Of a stretch of 7,189 bases of DNA, positions 1 through 6,006 are shown piece by piece. The DNA lies in the NCBI GenBank assembly GCA_903952805.1, contig CAJBHN010000487.1, positions 1 through 7,189 on the forward strand, written 5' to 3'. The position numbers and the translations under genes are program-made. Position 1 is the stretch's first letter. Each line of letters begins with the position of its first letter. The notes under the pieces were generated by a model. That model made no database searches, was not told where the DNA came from, and saw only the letters and a program-made list of their open reading frames with translations. Source of the stretch: an uncultured Myxococcales bacterium (GTDB lineage Bacteria > Myxococcota > UBA727 > VGSZ01).

Positions 1-1
1 C

Positions 2-2236
2 GAGCCACTGCATCGTGACTCGCCTAAACTTCAAGACCAAATCGTCCAATGTTGGGTTCGTGAACGCCAGTTTGACCGGGCTGCGGAGGCTCGGGACAAA
101 CTGGTTAAAGCTTATGCCATCGGGACACCCTGGGCTCGCCGCTTCGCAAACGACGCCGAAGCCTTGAAGGCCGCTGAAGACTTCGGCCGCTCAAATCTCT
201 ACGGCGCAGCGCTATATTATCATCAGCAGGCTTCGAGTTACTATGAAGCAAGTCGCACTGAGTTGGCGGAGCAGTATTTTAAATTGGCGTCCTCTTCGTA
301 CCAGGACTACTTAAATCGCTACCCTCACGACAAGAATGCATACGAGTTTGGCTATTTTCTAGCTGAGACTTTTTACTACTCTGGTCGGTTTGGTGATGCT
401 GTGGCGCAGTATGAGAGGATCCGCGATTCGACCGCTGGATCGAAGTATCGTGCTGAAAGCGCATTGAATGCAGTGTATTCGTACGAGGAGATAATCGCGG
501 CCGGCCTCAGAGACGGGTCACTGCAGAAACTGGAGATTTCTGCCGACGCGTCCCGTCAGGATAAGCCGCCTGAGGCAATCCCAGAGTTGCGGGAAAGATA
601 CATCGCCGCCATCGATAAATTTCTCATAGGCGGGTCTGAGCACGACAAGGCTCCAGCGTTTGGATACCGGGCAGGCGAAGTGTTCTACACGTACGGTCAT
701 TACCCTGAGGCGATTCGCCGCTTTCGGGTTGTCGTTGATCGTTACCCTGAAACTGCTCCCGCTCGCCTGGCGGCAAATTTTATCCTTGATGACTTGATGG
801 CTCGCAAGGACTGGAAGGCTGCAGCTGAAAACGCTGCTATGTTCAGTTCCAAAAATGTTGGTGGTGACGACGTGGATCGCTTTAAGGTGATTCAAGGTGG
901 CGCCCGCTTCAATATCGCCAAAGAGACGCTGGAGTCTGGGGCGAAGTCTATGGATGAGGGGAGGATTGCTGAAGGTATCGCCTTGCTTGAAAGTGGCGCC
1001 GAACAGTACTTGCAGCTGCTTTCCGAGGACCCGAAGCGCGAGACCGCCGATATTATGATGTATAATGCTGCGTTGTCGCTTGAGAAGGCGCGTCGGCCGC
1101 TCAAAGCAGCTGAACTCTACGAGCGTCTCTACGTAGAGTACCCTACGTCCGAAAATGCCCCAGAAGCGATGTTTCGCGTGGCAAACAAGAATGAGCAAGC
1201 CTTCAACTTCGACAAGGCTGTCGCGACGTATTTGGCATTGGTAAAGAAGTACCCTGATTCGAAGCGCCGAGCCGACGCACAGATTAACGCAGCCTTGGCG
1301 CTGGAAGGTCAGCAGAAGTATGCTGAGGCCGCGACGGAGTTCGAAAGGTATGCCACGCTCTTCCCTGCTCAAGACGATGCTCCTGGGGTGTTCTTTCGTG
1401 CGAGCCTTGTACACAAGAGGCACGGAAGCGACGCCGCCGAGTCAGCCGTGTTGAGACGCTTCATTGATCGCTTTGGTGCGACGTCGTCGCAAGCCCCGAG
1501 GGTGGTTGAGGCTTGGGCGCGCCTTGGAGATATTGCTGCATCCCAGGCGAGCAAGAGTCCGGCCGCCAAGAAGGTTGCGGTGGCTGCCTACAAAGAAGCA
1601 GTCGCACGCGGGCAAGGTAACGAACTTGCTTCCCCCTTTGCCGCCAAAGCAGCGTTCGCGTTGGCCGAAGATGAATATGCTGCATACGAGCGGATGAAGA
1701 TTGTCAGCAGGACTTCCAAGGCTCAGGTCAAAGAGTTGGAGGCCAAATCTGTCAAGTTGACGGCGGTAGAGGACACCTACAAACGGATCATTACCACCTA
1801 CAAGACTGCCGAGTGGTCGCTTGCGTCCCTGTACAAGATAGGCTCACTGTATGACAATATGCAGCGCGTCGTGTTGAAATCGCCTTGCCCTGATGACATA
1901 AGGGCCCAATACGGTGATGCCGGGTGCGATGAGTATGCGACCGCAGTGGAGGATAATGCCTTCAATGTATCGCAGAAGGCTGTGGCGAATTACCAGGTCG
2001 CGTACAATAAAGCGATCGAATTCAGGCTTGCAAACGACTGGACCAAAAAGACGCAGGAGGCCTTGAATCTCCTGAATCCTGAGGCTTGGCCGATCGACAA
2101 GGTTCCGTTGTCACCCACTGGGGACGGGGGAAGCGCTACAAGTCTGCCAATTATTTTGCCTGATGGGGGGGCTCCCGACCTCAGGGCTGTTGGGCTGGGT
2201 CCGGCCGAGCAGCAGGTCCAAGGCGGTGGTAATTGA
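2..2236 (+). CDS. gltD: GltD/AgmU-type periplasmic TPR protein, 5' end missing
   Basis: The reading frame is open from base 2 without a stop, so the gene enters from the left edge; the TTG at 164 lies inside continuous TPR-like sequence and is not the start. The visible part is 744 residues. TPR-like helix pairs stand at about residues 116-150, 220-253, 351-384, 389-422 and 426-459 of the fragment, several carrying the A..(Y/F)....YP ending typical of envelope TPRs. The last third is helical and holds two cysteines at residues 629 and 642 (CPDD and GCDEY), then a Gly/Pro-rich tail. In M. xanthus GltD (AgmU) is a large TPR protein of the gliding complex, thought to act in the periplasm as a scaffold. 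The assignment rests on size, TPR content, the C-terminal pattern as I remember it, and the following gltE-like gene. Another periplasmic TPR scaffold, such as the NfsD paralogue, is possible. The signal peptide is outside the window. Confidence 0.65.
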   Translation, partial: EPLHRDSPKLQDQIVQCWVRERQFDRAAEARDKLVKAYAIGTPWARRFANDAEALKAAEDFGRSNLYGAALYYHQQASSYYEASRTELAEQYFKLASSSYQDYLNRYPHDKNAYEFGYFLAETFYYSGRFGDAVAQYERIRDSTAGSKYRAESALNAVYSYEEIIAAGLRDGSLQKLEISADASRQDKPPEAIPELRERYIAAIDKFLIGGSEHDKAPAFGYRAGEVFYTYGHYPEAIRRFRVVVDRYPETAPARLAANFILDDLMARKDWKAAAENAAMFSSKNVGGDDVDRFKVIQGGARFNIAKETLESGAKSMDEGRIAEGIALLESGAEQYLQLLSEDPKRETADIMMYNAALSLEKARRPLKAAELYERLYVEYPTSENAPEAMFRVANKNEQAFNFDKAVATYLALVKKYPDSKRRADAQINAALALEGQQKYAEAATEFERYATLFPAQDDAPGVFFRASLVHKRHGSDAAESAVLRRFIDRFGATSSQAPRVVEAWARLGDIAASQASKSPAAKKVAVAAYKEAVARGQGNELASPFAAKAAFALAEDEYAAYERMKIVSRTSKAQVKELEAKSVKLTAVEDTYKRIITTYKTAEWSLASLYKIGSLYDNMQRVVLKSPCPDDIRAQYGDAGCDEYATAVEDNAFNVSQKAVANYQVAYNKAIEFRLANDWTKKTQEALNLLNPEAWPIDKVPLSPTGDGGSATSLPIILPDGGAPDLRAVGLGPAEQQVQGGGN

Positions 2237-3636
2237 AAAACGTATCCTCGAAAAGCGCTTGGGCGGTGGGTTTGGTGTTGTGCGGGTCTTGTGCGACCTC
2301 TTCGAACATCATTCCCGAGCAAGACTCGTCACAGGAGTCCATCTCGGCACCTCCCATCGTCGTTGCGGATCTGCCACCCGATACAAACATCCCGGCGAGG
2401 CCCGAGGCTGAAAACGTCACTACTGAAAAGACGGGAGACCGTACAGGCGATGGTATCGATGATGAAAATTGGCTGCCACGCAACGATACCGCTGCCTACA
2501 AGGCATTCATGGAGGCGACTGCGCTGGTCCGTGGCAATCCTCGTGGGGCGATGGAAGGATTTGTGAAGGCGGCTGCCGGGTCTCCAGGCTTTTACGCGGC
2601 TTGGTTCAATGCAGGTGCTGCTGCAGAAGCGGCTGGAGACCTTCAGGCTGCGGAAAAGTACTATGTTCAAGCCCTGAAGGTTCGTCCGGATTACGGCTTG
2701 GCCTTAACAAACCTGGAGGGTTTGCTTTCGGCTACGAGTCGGGACGCAGATGCTCAGCGCTTGGTCGAGGAAGCACTGAGGCTCAATGCCGACAAAGCAG
2801 GCCCTCACGTGGCGGCTGCGTTACGCTCCTTGCGTCGGGGAGACCTCATGACGGCAGAACGTGAGGCCCGTGATGCGGTCAGAAAAGACGAGCGCAACGT
2901 TCCTGCTATGCTGGTCATGGCTCAAATTTTCCGCCTGCAGGGGCGTCTTGACACTGCTCGTTTTGCTGTTGAAAACGCGCTCGCTCTTGAGCCCGGCAAC
3001 GCTCTCCTGCATGTTGAGCGGGGACGTGTGTTGCAAGCGCAAGGCGACCGCAAGGACGCGCTCATCGCCTTTGAGCGTGCCGCTCGCCTGCAGCCCACAA
3101 TGCCTGATGCACTGGACCCATATGGGCGACTTCTGCTCGAAGCCGGCTTGTCGTCTGATGCTCTCCAGGCTTTTTTGGTCCTCTCCCGCCTGCGACCGAA
3201 AAGCGGCGCTGCCCAAGTGCTCCTCGCAAATGCCCTGCGAGCGACTAAAGATTACTTGGGTGCGGAAGCAGCTTACAAACAAGCATTGGTCTTGGAACCT
3301 GATCTGCACGACGTCCATTTCAATCTTGGAGTCCTTTACATCGACAACGGCGTTGGCGACCCTGACGAGTTGGTCCGTCTTCAGCGCGGCGTAGCTGAAC
3401 TTCGGCAATATGAGGAGCGAGCTCTGCCTGATGCTGCCACGAAGGCTCGATTGTTGGATTATTTGGAGAGTACGGACAAGCGCATAGGTCGCGAGGCAAA
3501 GCGGCGTGAGCGCGACCAGAAGCGTAAGGCGGACGATGCGAAGAAGTCGGGGGGAGATCCTCAGGCTGGTGCGGCGTCCGAGGCGCTCCCGAAACCGCCA
3601 GTTGCTGCTGCCGAGGTTGTGAATGGTGAAGATTAG
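2233..3636 (+). CDS. gltE: GltE/AglT-type TPR repeat lipoprotein
   Basis: This 467-residue protein is read from a TTG that overlaps the previous stop (TTGA), so it is probably translationally coupled. No other start keeps the signal sequence: the next Met is residue 92. Residues 1-20 form a lipoprotein-type signal: Lys2 and Lys7, a hydrophobic core, then LCGSC with Cys20 the likely lipidated residue. Residue +2 is Ala, which by the E. coli rule would send it to the outer membrane. Residues 25-85 are a low-complexity acidic linker. About seven TPR units follow between residues 86 and 375, with clear AE.YY.QALKV.P, A.FA.ENALALEPGN and AE.AYKQALVLEPD motifs. Residues 413-438 are strongly basic, and a Pro/Ala tail ends the protein. 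In M. xanthus GltE (AglT) is a TPR lipoprotein of the gliding complex encoded next to GltD. The same order here supports the call; the NfsE paralogue is the main alternative. Confidence 0.72.
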   Translation: MKNVSSKSAWAVGLVLCGSCATSSNIIPEQDSSQESISAPPIVVADLPPDTNIPARPEAENVTTEKTGDRTGDGIDDENWLPRNDTAAYKAFMEATALVRGNPRGAMEGFVKAAAGSPGFYAAWFNAGAAAEAAGDLQAAEKYYVQALKVRPDYGLALTNLEGLLSATSRDADAQRLVEEALRLNADKAGPHVAAALRSLRRGDLMTAEREARDAVRKDERNVPAMLVMAQIFRLQGRLDTARFAVENALALEPGNALLHVERGRVLQAQGDRKDALIAFERAARLQPTMPDALDPYGRLLLEAGLSSDALQAFLVLSRLRPKSGAAQVLLANALRATKDYLGAEAAYKQALVLEPDLHDVHFNLGVLYIDNGVGDPDELVRLQRGVAELRQYEERALPDAATKARLLDYLESTDKRIGREAKRRERDQKRKADDAKKSGGDPQAGAASEALPKPPVAAAEVVNGED

Positions 3637-3680
3637 AAGTTGCCAGCGACAGATTGTTGACGCATATCTGCACCGCACAC

Positions 3681-3685
3681 GGAGG
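3681..3685 (+). promoter_or_regulatory. Shine-Dalgarno site deciding the gltF-like start
   Basis: GGAGG lies six bases before the TTG at 3692, the codon that places the n-region of the signal peptide (MRR) directly before its hydrophobic core. This supports the short precursor over the ATG at 3623. Confidence 0.55.
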
Positions 3686-3691
3686 CTGGCG

Positions 3692-3919
3692 TTGAGGCGA
3701 ATTATTGTAGTGTGTACTTTATTTATGCTGTTGGTTGCCTCCGCTGCGCAAGCACAGCGGAAGAAGATTACCCTCGACGACCTTGTGATCGAGGGCAATG
3801 TTCAGAAGCCGGAAGCGTTCTTTATCTTGCCTCGTTCCAACCTCAACGTTGCCGACCTGCAGCGCAGGGAGGACTTGAAGGCCAAGATCATTGAGGCTGT
3901 GAGCCACGCGCCGTTCTAG
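3692..3919 (+). CDS. gltF: small exported GltF-like protein
   Basis: The preferred start is TTG at 3692, six bases after a GGAGG at 3681-3685. It gives a 75-residue precursor with a textbook Sec signal: MRR, a hydrophobic core IIVVCTLFMLLVA, and an AQA|Q cleavage site. The mature protein is only about 54 residues, with a compact core (DDLVIEGNVQKPEAF, ILPRSNL) and a C-terminal phenylalanine. A longer reading from ATG 3623 overlaps the end of the upstream gene by 14 nt, also has a GAGG at 3613-3616, and would add 23 residues before the signal; it cannot be excluded. The IEG..QKPEAF..L.R..L pattern resembles small proteins that I recall from myxobacterial gliding clusters. The position directly after gltE matches gltF of M. 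xanthus. Its biochemical role is unknown to me; it is presumably a periplasmic or membrane-anchored accessory of the complex. Confidence 0.6.
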   Translation: MRRIIVVCTLFMLLVASAAQAQRKKITLDDLVIEGNVQKPEAFFILPRSNLNVADLQRREDLKAKIIEAVSHAPF

Positions 3920-3929
3920 AGAGTGTTCT

Positions 3930-3948
3930 GCGCTTCCAGATGAAGCGC
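3930..3948 (+). repeat. perfect 7-bp inverted repeat after the gltF-like gene
   Basis: GCGCTTC and GAAGCGC form a perfect stem around the five-base loop CAGAT, starting 10 bases after the stop codon at 3917-3919. What follows is only weakly T-rich (TTGTCTGTC), so it is not a convincing intrinsic terminator. It could be a partial terminator, a processing site or a mRNA stabiliser between the accessory genes and the motor genes. It contains the ATG at 3940, the start of the longest open frame of the next gene, which would be buried in the stem-loop. Confidence 0.5.
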
Positions 3949-3976
3949 TTGTCTGTCAATGTGTTTCAGACGACGA

Positions 3977-3990
3977 GGACCAACGGGTCC
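3977..3990 (+). repeat. 5-bp inverted repeat in the leader of the TolQ-like gene
   Basis: GGACC and GGTCC pair perfectly around the loop AACG. It ends eight bases before the ribosome binding site at 3999-4004. Short stems like this occur by chance; its interest comes from being the second stem in a 92-base gap. Confidence 0.3.
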
Positions 3991-3998
3991 GCTGATTT

Positions 3999-4004
3999 GG
4001 GAGG
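3999..4004 (+). promoter_or_regulatory. Shine-Dalgarno site deciding the TolQ-like start
   Basis: GGGAGG sits seven bases before the ATG at 4012. No comparable site precedes the in-frame ATG at 3940. The 4012 start also gives the usual short ExbB/TolQ N-terminus, which runs straight into the GGLWM segment of the first membrane helix. Confidence 0.75.
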
Positions 4005-4011
4005 TCTTGAC

Positions 4012-4656
4012 ATGGATGCTGCAGTTCTGTTTTTCAAGTCGGGCGGCTTGTGGATGCTTCCGATCGCATTCACATCGTTCTTGGTTATGGCAATCACGCT
4101 TGAGCGGGTTATCTTTGTGGTGTTCAGGTTGAACCTGAATGGTGAAGCGTTCATGACGCAAGTGTACAAACTTGTGATGGCCAACAACATCGACCGGGCC
4201 ATTAAACTATGTAACGCCGCCCCGAACGCTGCTCTGCCGCGGGTAATCAAGGCTGGCCTTACTCGAGCAAACAAGGGTGAGGTCGAGATTCAAAATGCAG
4301 TCGAAGAGGCTATGCTTGAAGTGATGCCACAAATCACCAAGAGAGCCGGTGTCTTGGCCTCCCTTGGTTCCCTGGCCACCCTCTTGGGCCTGCTCGGTAC
4401 CGTCATGGGTCTCATCGGAGCATTTCGCGCTGTCGCGAAGGCTGATCCAGCGCAGAAATCTCAAATCCTTACGGAGTTCATTGCTGAAGCAATGAACTGT
4501 ACGGCGTTCGGCCTGATGGTCGGCATTCCGTCGCTTTTCGCCCACTTGTTCCTGTCAGGTATGGTTAAGAAGATAACCGACGAGATCGATATGTATTCCG
4601 TTCGCCTCGAGAATCTCCTCATCAACCGTGGCAAGGGCGTTGAGACCGGCGAGTGA
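4012..4656 (+). CDS. aglR: TolQ/ExbB/MotA-family proton-channel subunit, AglR type
   Basis: This 214-residue inner-membrane protein is the channel subunit of a proton-driven motor. It has the three-helix TolQ/ExbB plan: helix 1 at about residues 11-38 (GGLWMLPIAF onward), a cytoplasmic domain, helix 2 at about 113-140 with the hallmark GLLGTVMGLIGAF, and helix 3 at about 158-184 with AEAMNCTAFGLMVGIPSLFAH. Thr130 and Thr164 correspond to the two pore-lining threonines of ExbB/TolQ, and Glu159 to the conserved acidic residue at the start of helix 3, so the channel looks functional. Family members form pentamers around two TolR/ExbD-type helices. In M. xanthus AglR does this with AglQ and AglS to power gliding. 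The two ExbD-like genes immediately downstream support the same arrangement. The symbol is by context; the fold assignment is much firmer. Starting at ATG 3940 would add 24 residues of non-family sequence. Confidence 0.9.
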   Translation: MDAAVLFFKSGGLWMLPIAFTSFLVMAITLERVIFVVFRLNLNGEAFMTQVYKLVMANNIDRAIKLCNAAPNAALPRVIKAGLTRANKGEVEIQNAVEEAMLEVMPQITKRAGVLASLGSLATLLGLLGTVMGLIGAFRAVAKADPAQKSQILTEFIAEAMNCTAFGLMVGIPSLFAHLFLSGMVKKITDEIDMYSVRLENLLINRGKGVETGE

Positions 4657-4667
4657 CGAAGGTCGCT

Positions 4668-4683
4668 AGCGTTCGTTAACGCT
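4668..4683 (+). repeat. 6-bp inverted repeat before the first ExbD-like gene
   Basis: AGCGTT and AACGCT form a perfect stem around the loop CGTT. It lies in the 41-base gap after the TolQ-like gene and ends four bases before the GAGGAG ribosome binding site (4687-4692). No T-run follows, so it is not a terminator; it could affect initiation or mRNA ends. Confidence 0.4.
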
Positions 4684-4697
4684 TGTGAGGAGTAAAC

Positions 4698-5252
4698 ATG
4701 GCAAAGCGCAAGCCTTCAGAACGGTCACATGGTCACGCACCTGGTGGAGAGGAGCCTCTCGATCTGGATGTGACCCCGTTCTTGAATATTTTGTTCATGC
4801 TCATTCTGAGCATCCTGGCCATGACATCGTGGACCCAGTTGGCGATGCTGAATGTTGCTGCGCCACAAATTGGCGGAGGAGGCGGCGATGGCGGTGCTGC
4901 GCCTCCTCCGGATGAGGCATCTGCGCTCAACTTGACAGTTTTCGTGCTTAAAGAGGGTCTCAATATTGGCGCGTCGGGCGCAACTCTTGACGGTAATAGC
5001 GAAGCGAGGCCAGGACAGACGCTTATTCCGATGGTGTCGAAGGACGGCCAGCCGACCTACGACTACAAAAAGCTTCAGGAGAGGCTTATTGAGATCAAGA
5101 AATCTTTTACCAGTGAAGAATCAATGATCATCAGTGCTGATGGCACCGTTCCTTATGATGTGGTCATTAAAGTGATGGACGCCGCGAGGCGCTCTCCCGA
5201 TGGTCGCATTCTTTTTCCCGCAGTGGCGTTTGCCGCTGGCGTGGTTGGTTGA
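4698..5252 (+). CDS. ExbD/TolR-family motor subunit with Asn in place of the proton-carrying Asp
   Basis: ATG 4698 follows GAGGAG with five bases between. The 184-residue protein has the ExbD plan: a short basic cytoplasmic N-terminus, one membrane helix at about residues 26-46, a Gly/Pro-rich linker (about 57-73) and a periplasmic domain ending in a typical VPYDVVIKVMDAARR stretch (151-165), close to the DYETLMKVMD element of E. coli ExbD. LDVTPFLNILFMLI aligns without gaps to INVTPFIDVMLVLL of ExbD. The essential Asp25 of ExbD therefore falls on Asn30 (codon AAT, 4785-4787). No other acidic residue lies within the helix; Asp22 and Asp24 precede it. It is probably the first TolR-like partner of the upstream TolQ-like channel, in the AglQ position, but I cannot tell AglQ from AglS by sequence, so no symbol is given. 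Confidence 0.85.
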   Translation: MAKRKPSERSHGHAPGGEEPLDLDVTPFLNILFMLILSILAMTSWTQLAMLNVAAPQIGGGGGDGGAAPPPDEASALNLTVFVLKEGLNIGASGATLDGNSEARPGQTLIPMVSKDGQPTYDYKKLQERLIEIKKSFTSEESMIISADGTVPYDVVIKVMDAARRSPDGRILFPAVAFAAGVVG

Positions 5253-5261
5253 GGTGCTGTC

Positions 5262-5927
5262 GTGACTGAAACAACTGAGAGCATCGGTGATGGAAGCGCT
5301 CCGTTTCCTGGGTGGGGTGCCGGTGGTTCCTCATCCAAGCGGAGGAAAAGCGTGCGGGGCCGGCGACCACCCGAGCACTTCGCAACAATCTCGATTACGT
5401 CACTGACCGATATGGTGACGGTCCTTCTTGTGTACTTGCTCAAGACATTTGCCACGAGCCCTATCGAGATCAAAGACCCCAGTCTGGAGTTGCCCAGGTC
5501 GGTCTGCAATCCAGCACCAGGGAGTGGCGCGAAGGAGCGCGAAGGTGGCCCTCCGCCGAGAGATGGCTGTGGCGAGATACAAGAAACGACGATTGTCATG
5601 GTAACGGGGCCCAAAAAAGGCAGGACGCCACGGATTGCCGTCAACAGCGATGCCATTATTGAGATGGATGTTGCAACGTATCGTGTGCCAGAGCAGTTTA
5701 AAGACCCTCAGTCTGGTGGTTGGGTCATCATACCTTTGCGTGATGCCCTGAAGCGAGCCAAAGAAATCAAGGAAATCTCGGCACTGCGTGACGGAAAACC
5801 GTTTGACGGTAAGGTTGTCATCTTGGCTGACAAAGACACTCCTTATCGCGTGCTATCTGAGGTCCTGGTGACCTGCGGGGAGTCGGGCTTTGCCGATTTT
5901 CGCTTCGCGGTGATCAAGCCCGATTAA
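5262..5927 (+). CDS. ExbD/TolR-family motor subunit with conserved Asp, AglQ/AglS type
   Basis: This GTG start follows GAGGTG with five bases between, nine bases after the previous stop. The 221-residue protein begins with a 40-residue cytoplasmic segment containing a basic cluster (SKRRKSVRGRR, 25-35). One membrane helix follows (about 41-65, ISITSLTDMVTVLLVYLL) with Asp50 at the position of the essential Asp of ExbD/TolR. Lys61 sits near the periplasmic end of the helix, which is unusual for ExbD itself. The periplasmic part holds a 20-residue Gly/Pro/charged stretch bracketed by Cys82 and Cys103, then a domain ending in VVILADKDTPYRVLSEVLVTCGESGF (181-210 region), which matches the periplasmic TolR/ExbD fold. 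It should supply the protonatable Asp of the motor, alongside the Asn-bearing paralogue just upstream. It corresponds by order to AglS, but the Q/S distinction is not secure. Confidence 0.85.
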   Translation: MTETTESIGDGSAPFPGWGAGGSSSKRRKSVRGRRPPEHFATISITSLTDMVTVLLVYLLKTFATSPIEIKDPSLELPRSVCNPAPGSGAKEREGGPPPRDGCGEIQETTIVMVTGPKKGRTPRIAVNSDAIIEMDVATYRVPEQFKDPQSGGWVIIPLRDALKRAKEIKEISALRDGKPFDGKVVILADKDTPYRVLSEVLVTCGESGFADFRFAVIKPD

Positions 5928-5963
5928 CAGACGGAACCCTTCGGGGCCCATTGGTGTCAACCC

Positions 5964-5988
5964 TTTCGGCCATGTGTAGAGGTCGAAG
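5964..5988 (+). repeat. 8-bp imperfect hairpin before the GltG-like gene
   Basis: TTTCGGCC (5964-5971) can pair with GGTCGAAG (5981-5988) around the nine-base loop ATGTGTAGA; six pairs are Watson-Crick and two are G-U in RNA. It lies in the 79-base gap 5928-6006 and ends eight bases before the AGGAG ribosome binding site. There is no T-run, so it is not an intrinsic terminator. The same gap holds a shorter CCC-TTCG-GGG tetraloop hairpin at 5937-5946. Confidence 0.35.
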
Positions 5989-6006
5989 CCGCAAGCAGGA
6001 GTTACC

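Noticed and set aside
164..166. TTG at 164 as the start of the GltD-like gene
   Set aside because: The frame is open to the left edge and the upstream residues (for example RAAEARDKLVKAYA) continue the same TPR-like helices, so the gene begins outside the window.
518..1423. Minus-strand open frame of 301 codons opposite gltD
   Set aside because: No domain or motif is visible, and the opposite strand encodes clear TPR units throughout.
2821..3798. Minus-strand open frame of 325 codons opposite gltE and the gltF-like gene
   Set aside because: It shows no recognisable domain and an Arg/Ser/Leu-rich composition typical of antisense shadows, and it covers two convincing plus-strand genes.
3930..3958. 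Intrinsic terminator after the gltF-like gene
   Set aside because: The stem is perfect but is followed by TTGTCTGTC rather than a T-run, and the operon clearly continues in the same direction.
3940..4011. N-terminal extension of the TolQ-like protein from ATG 3940
   Set aside because: There is no good ribosome site before it, the ATG lies in the 3930-3948 hairpin, and the added residues do not resemble the family N-terminus, whereas ATG 4012 has GGGAGG at ideal spacing.
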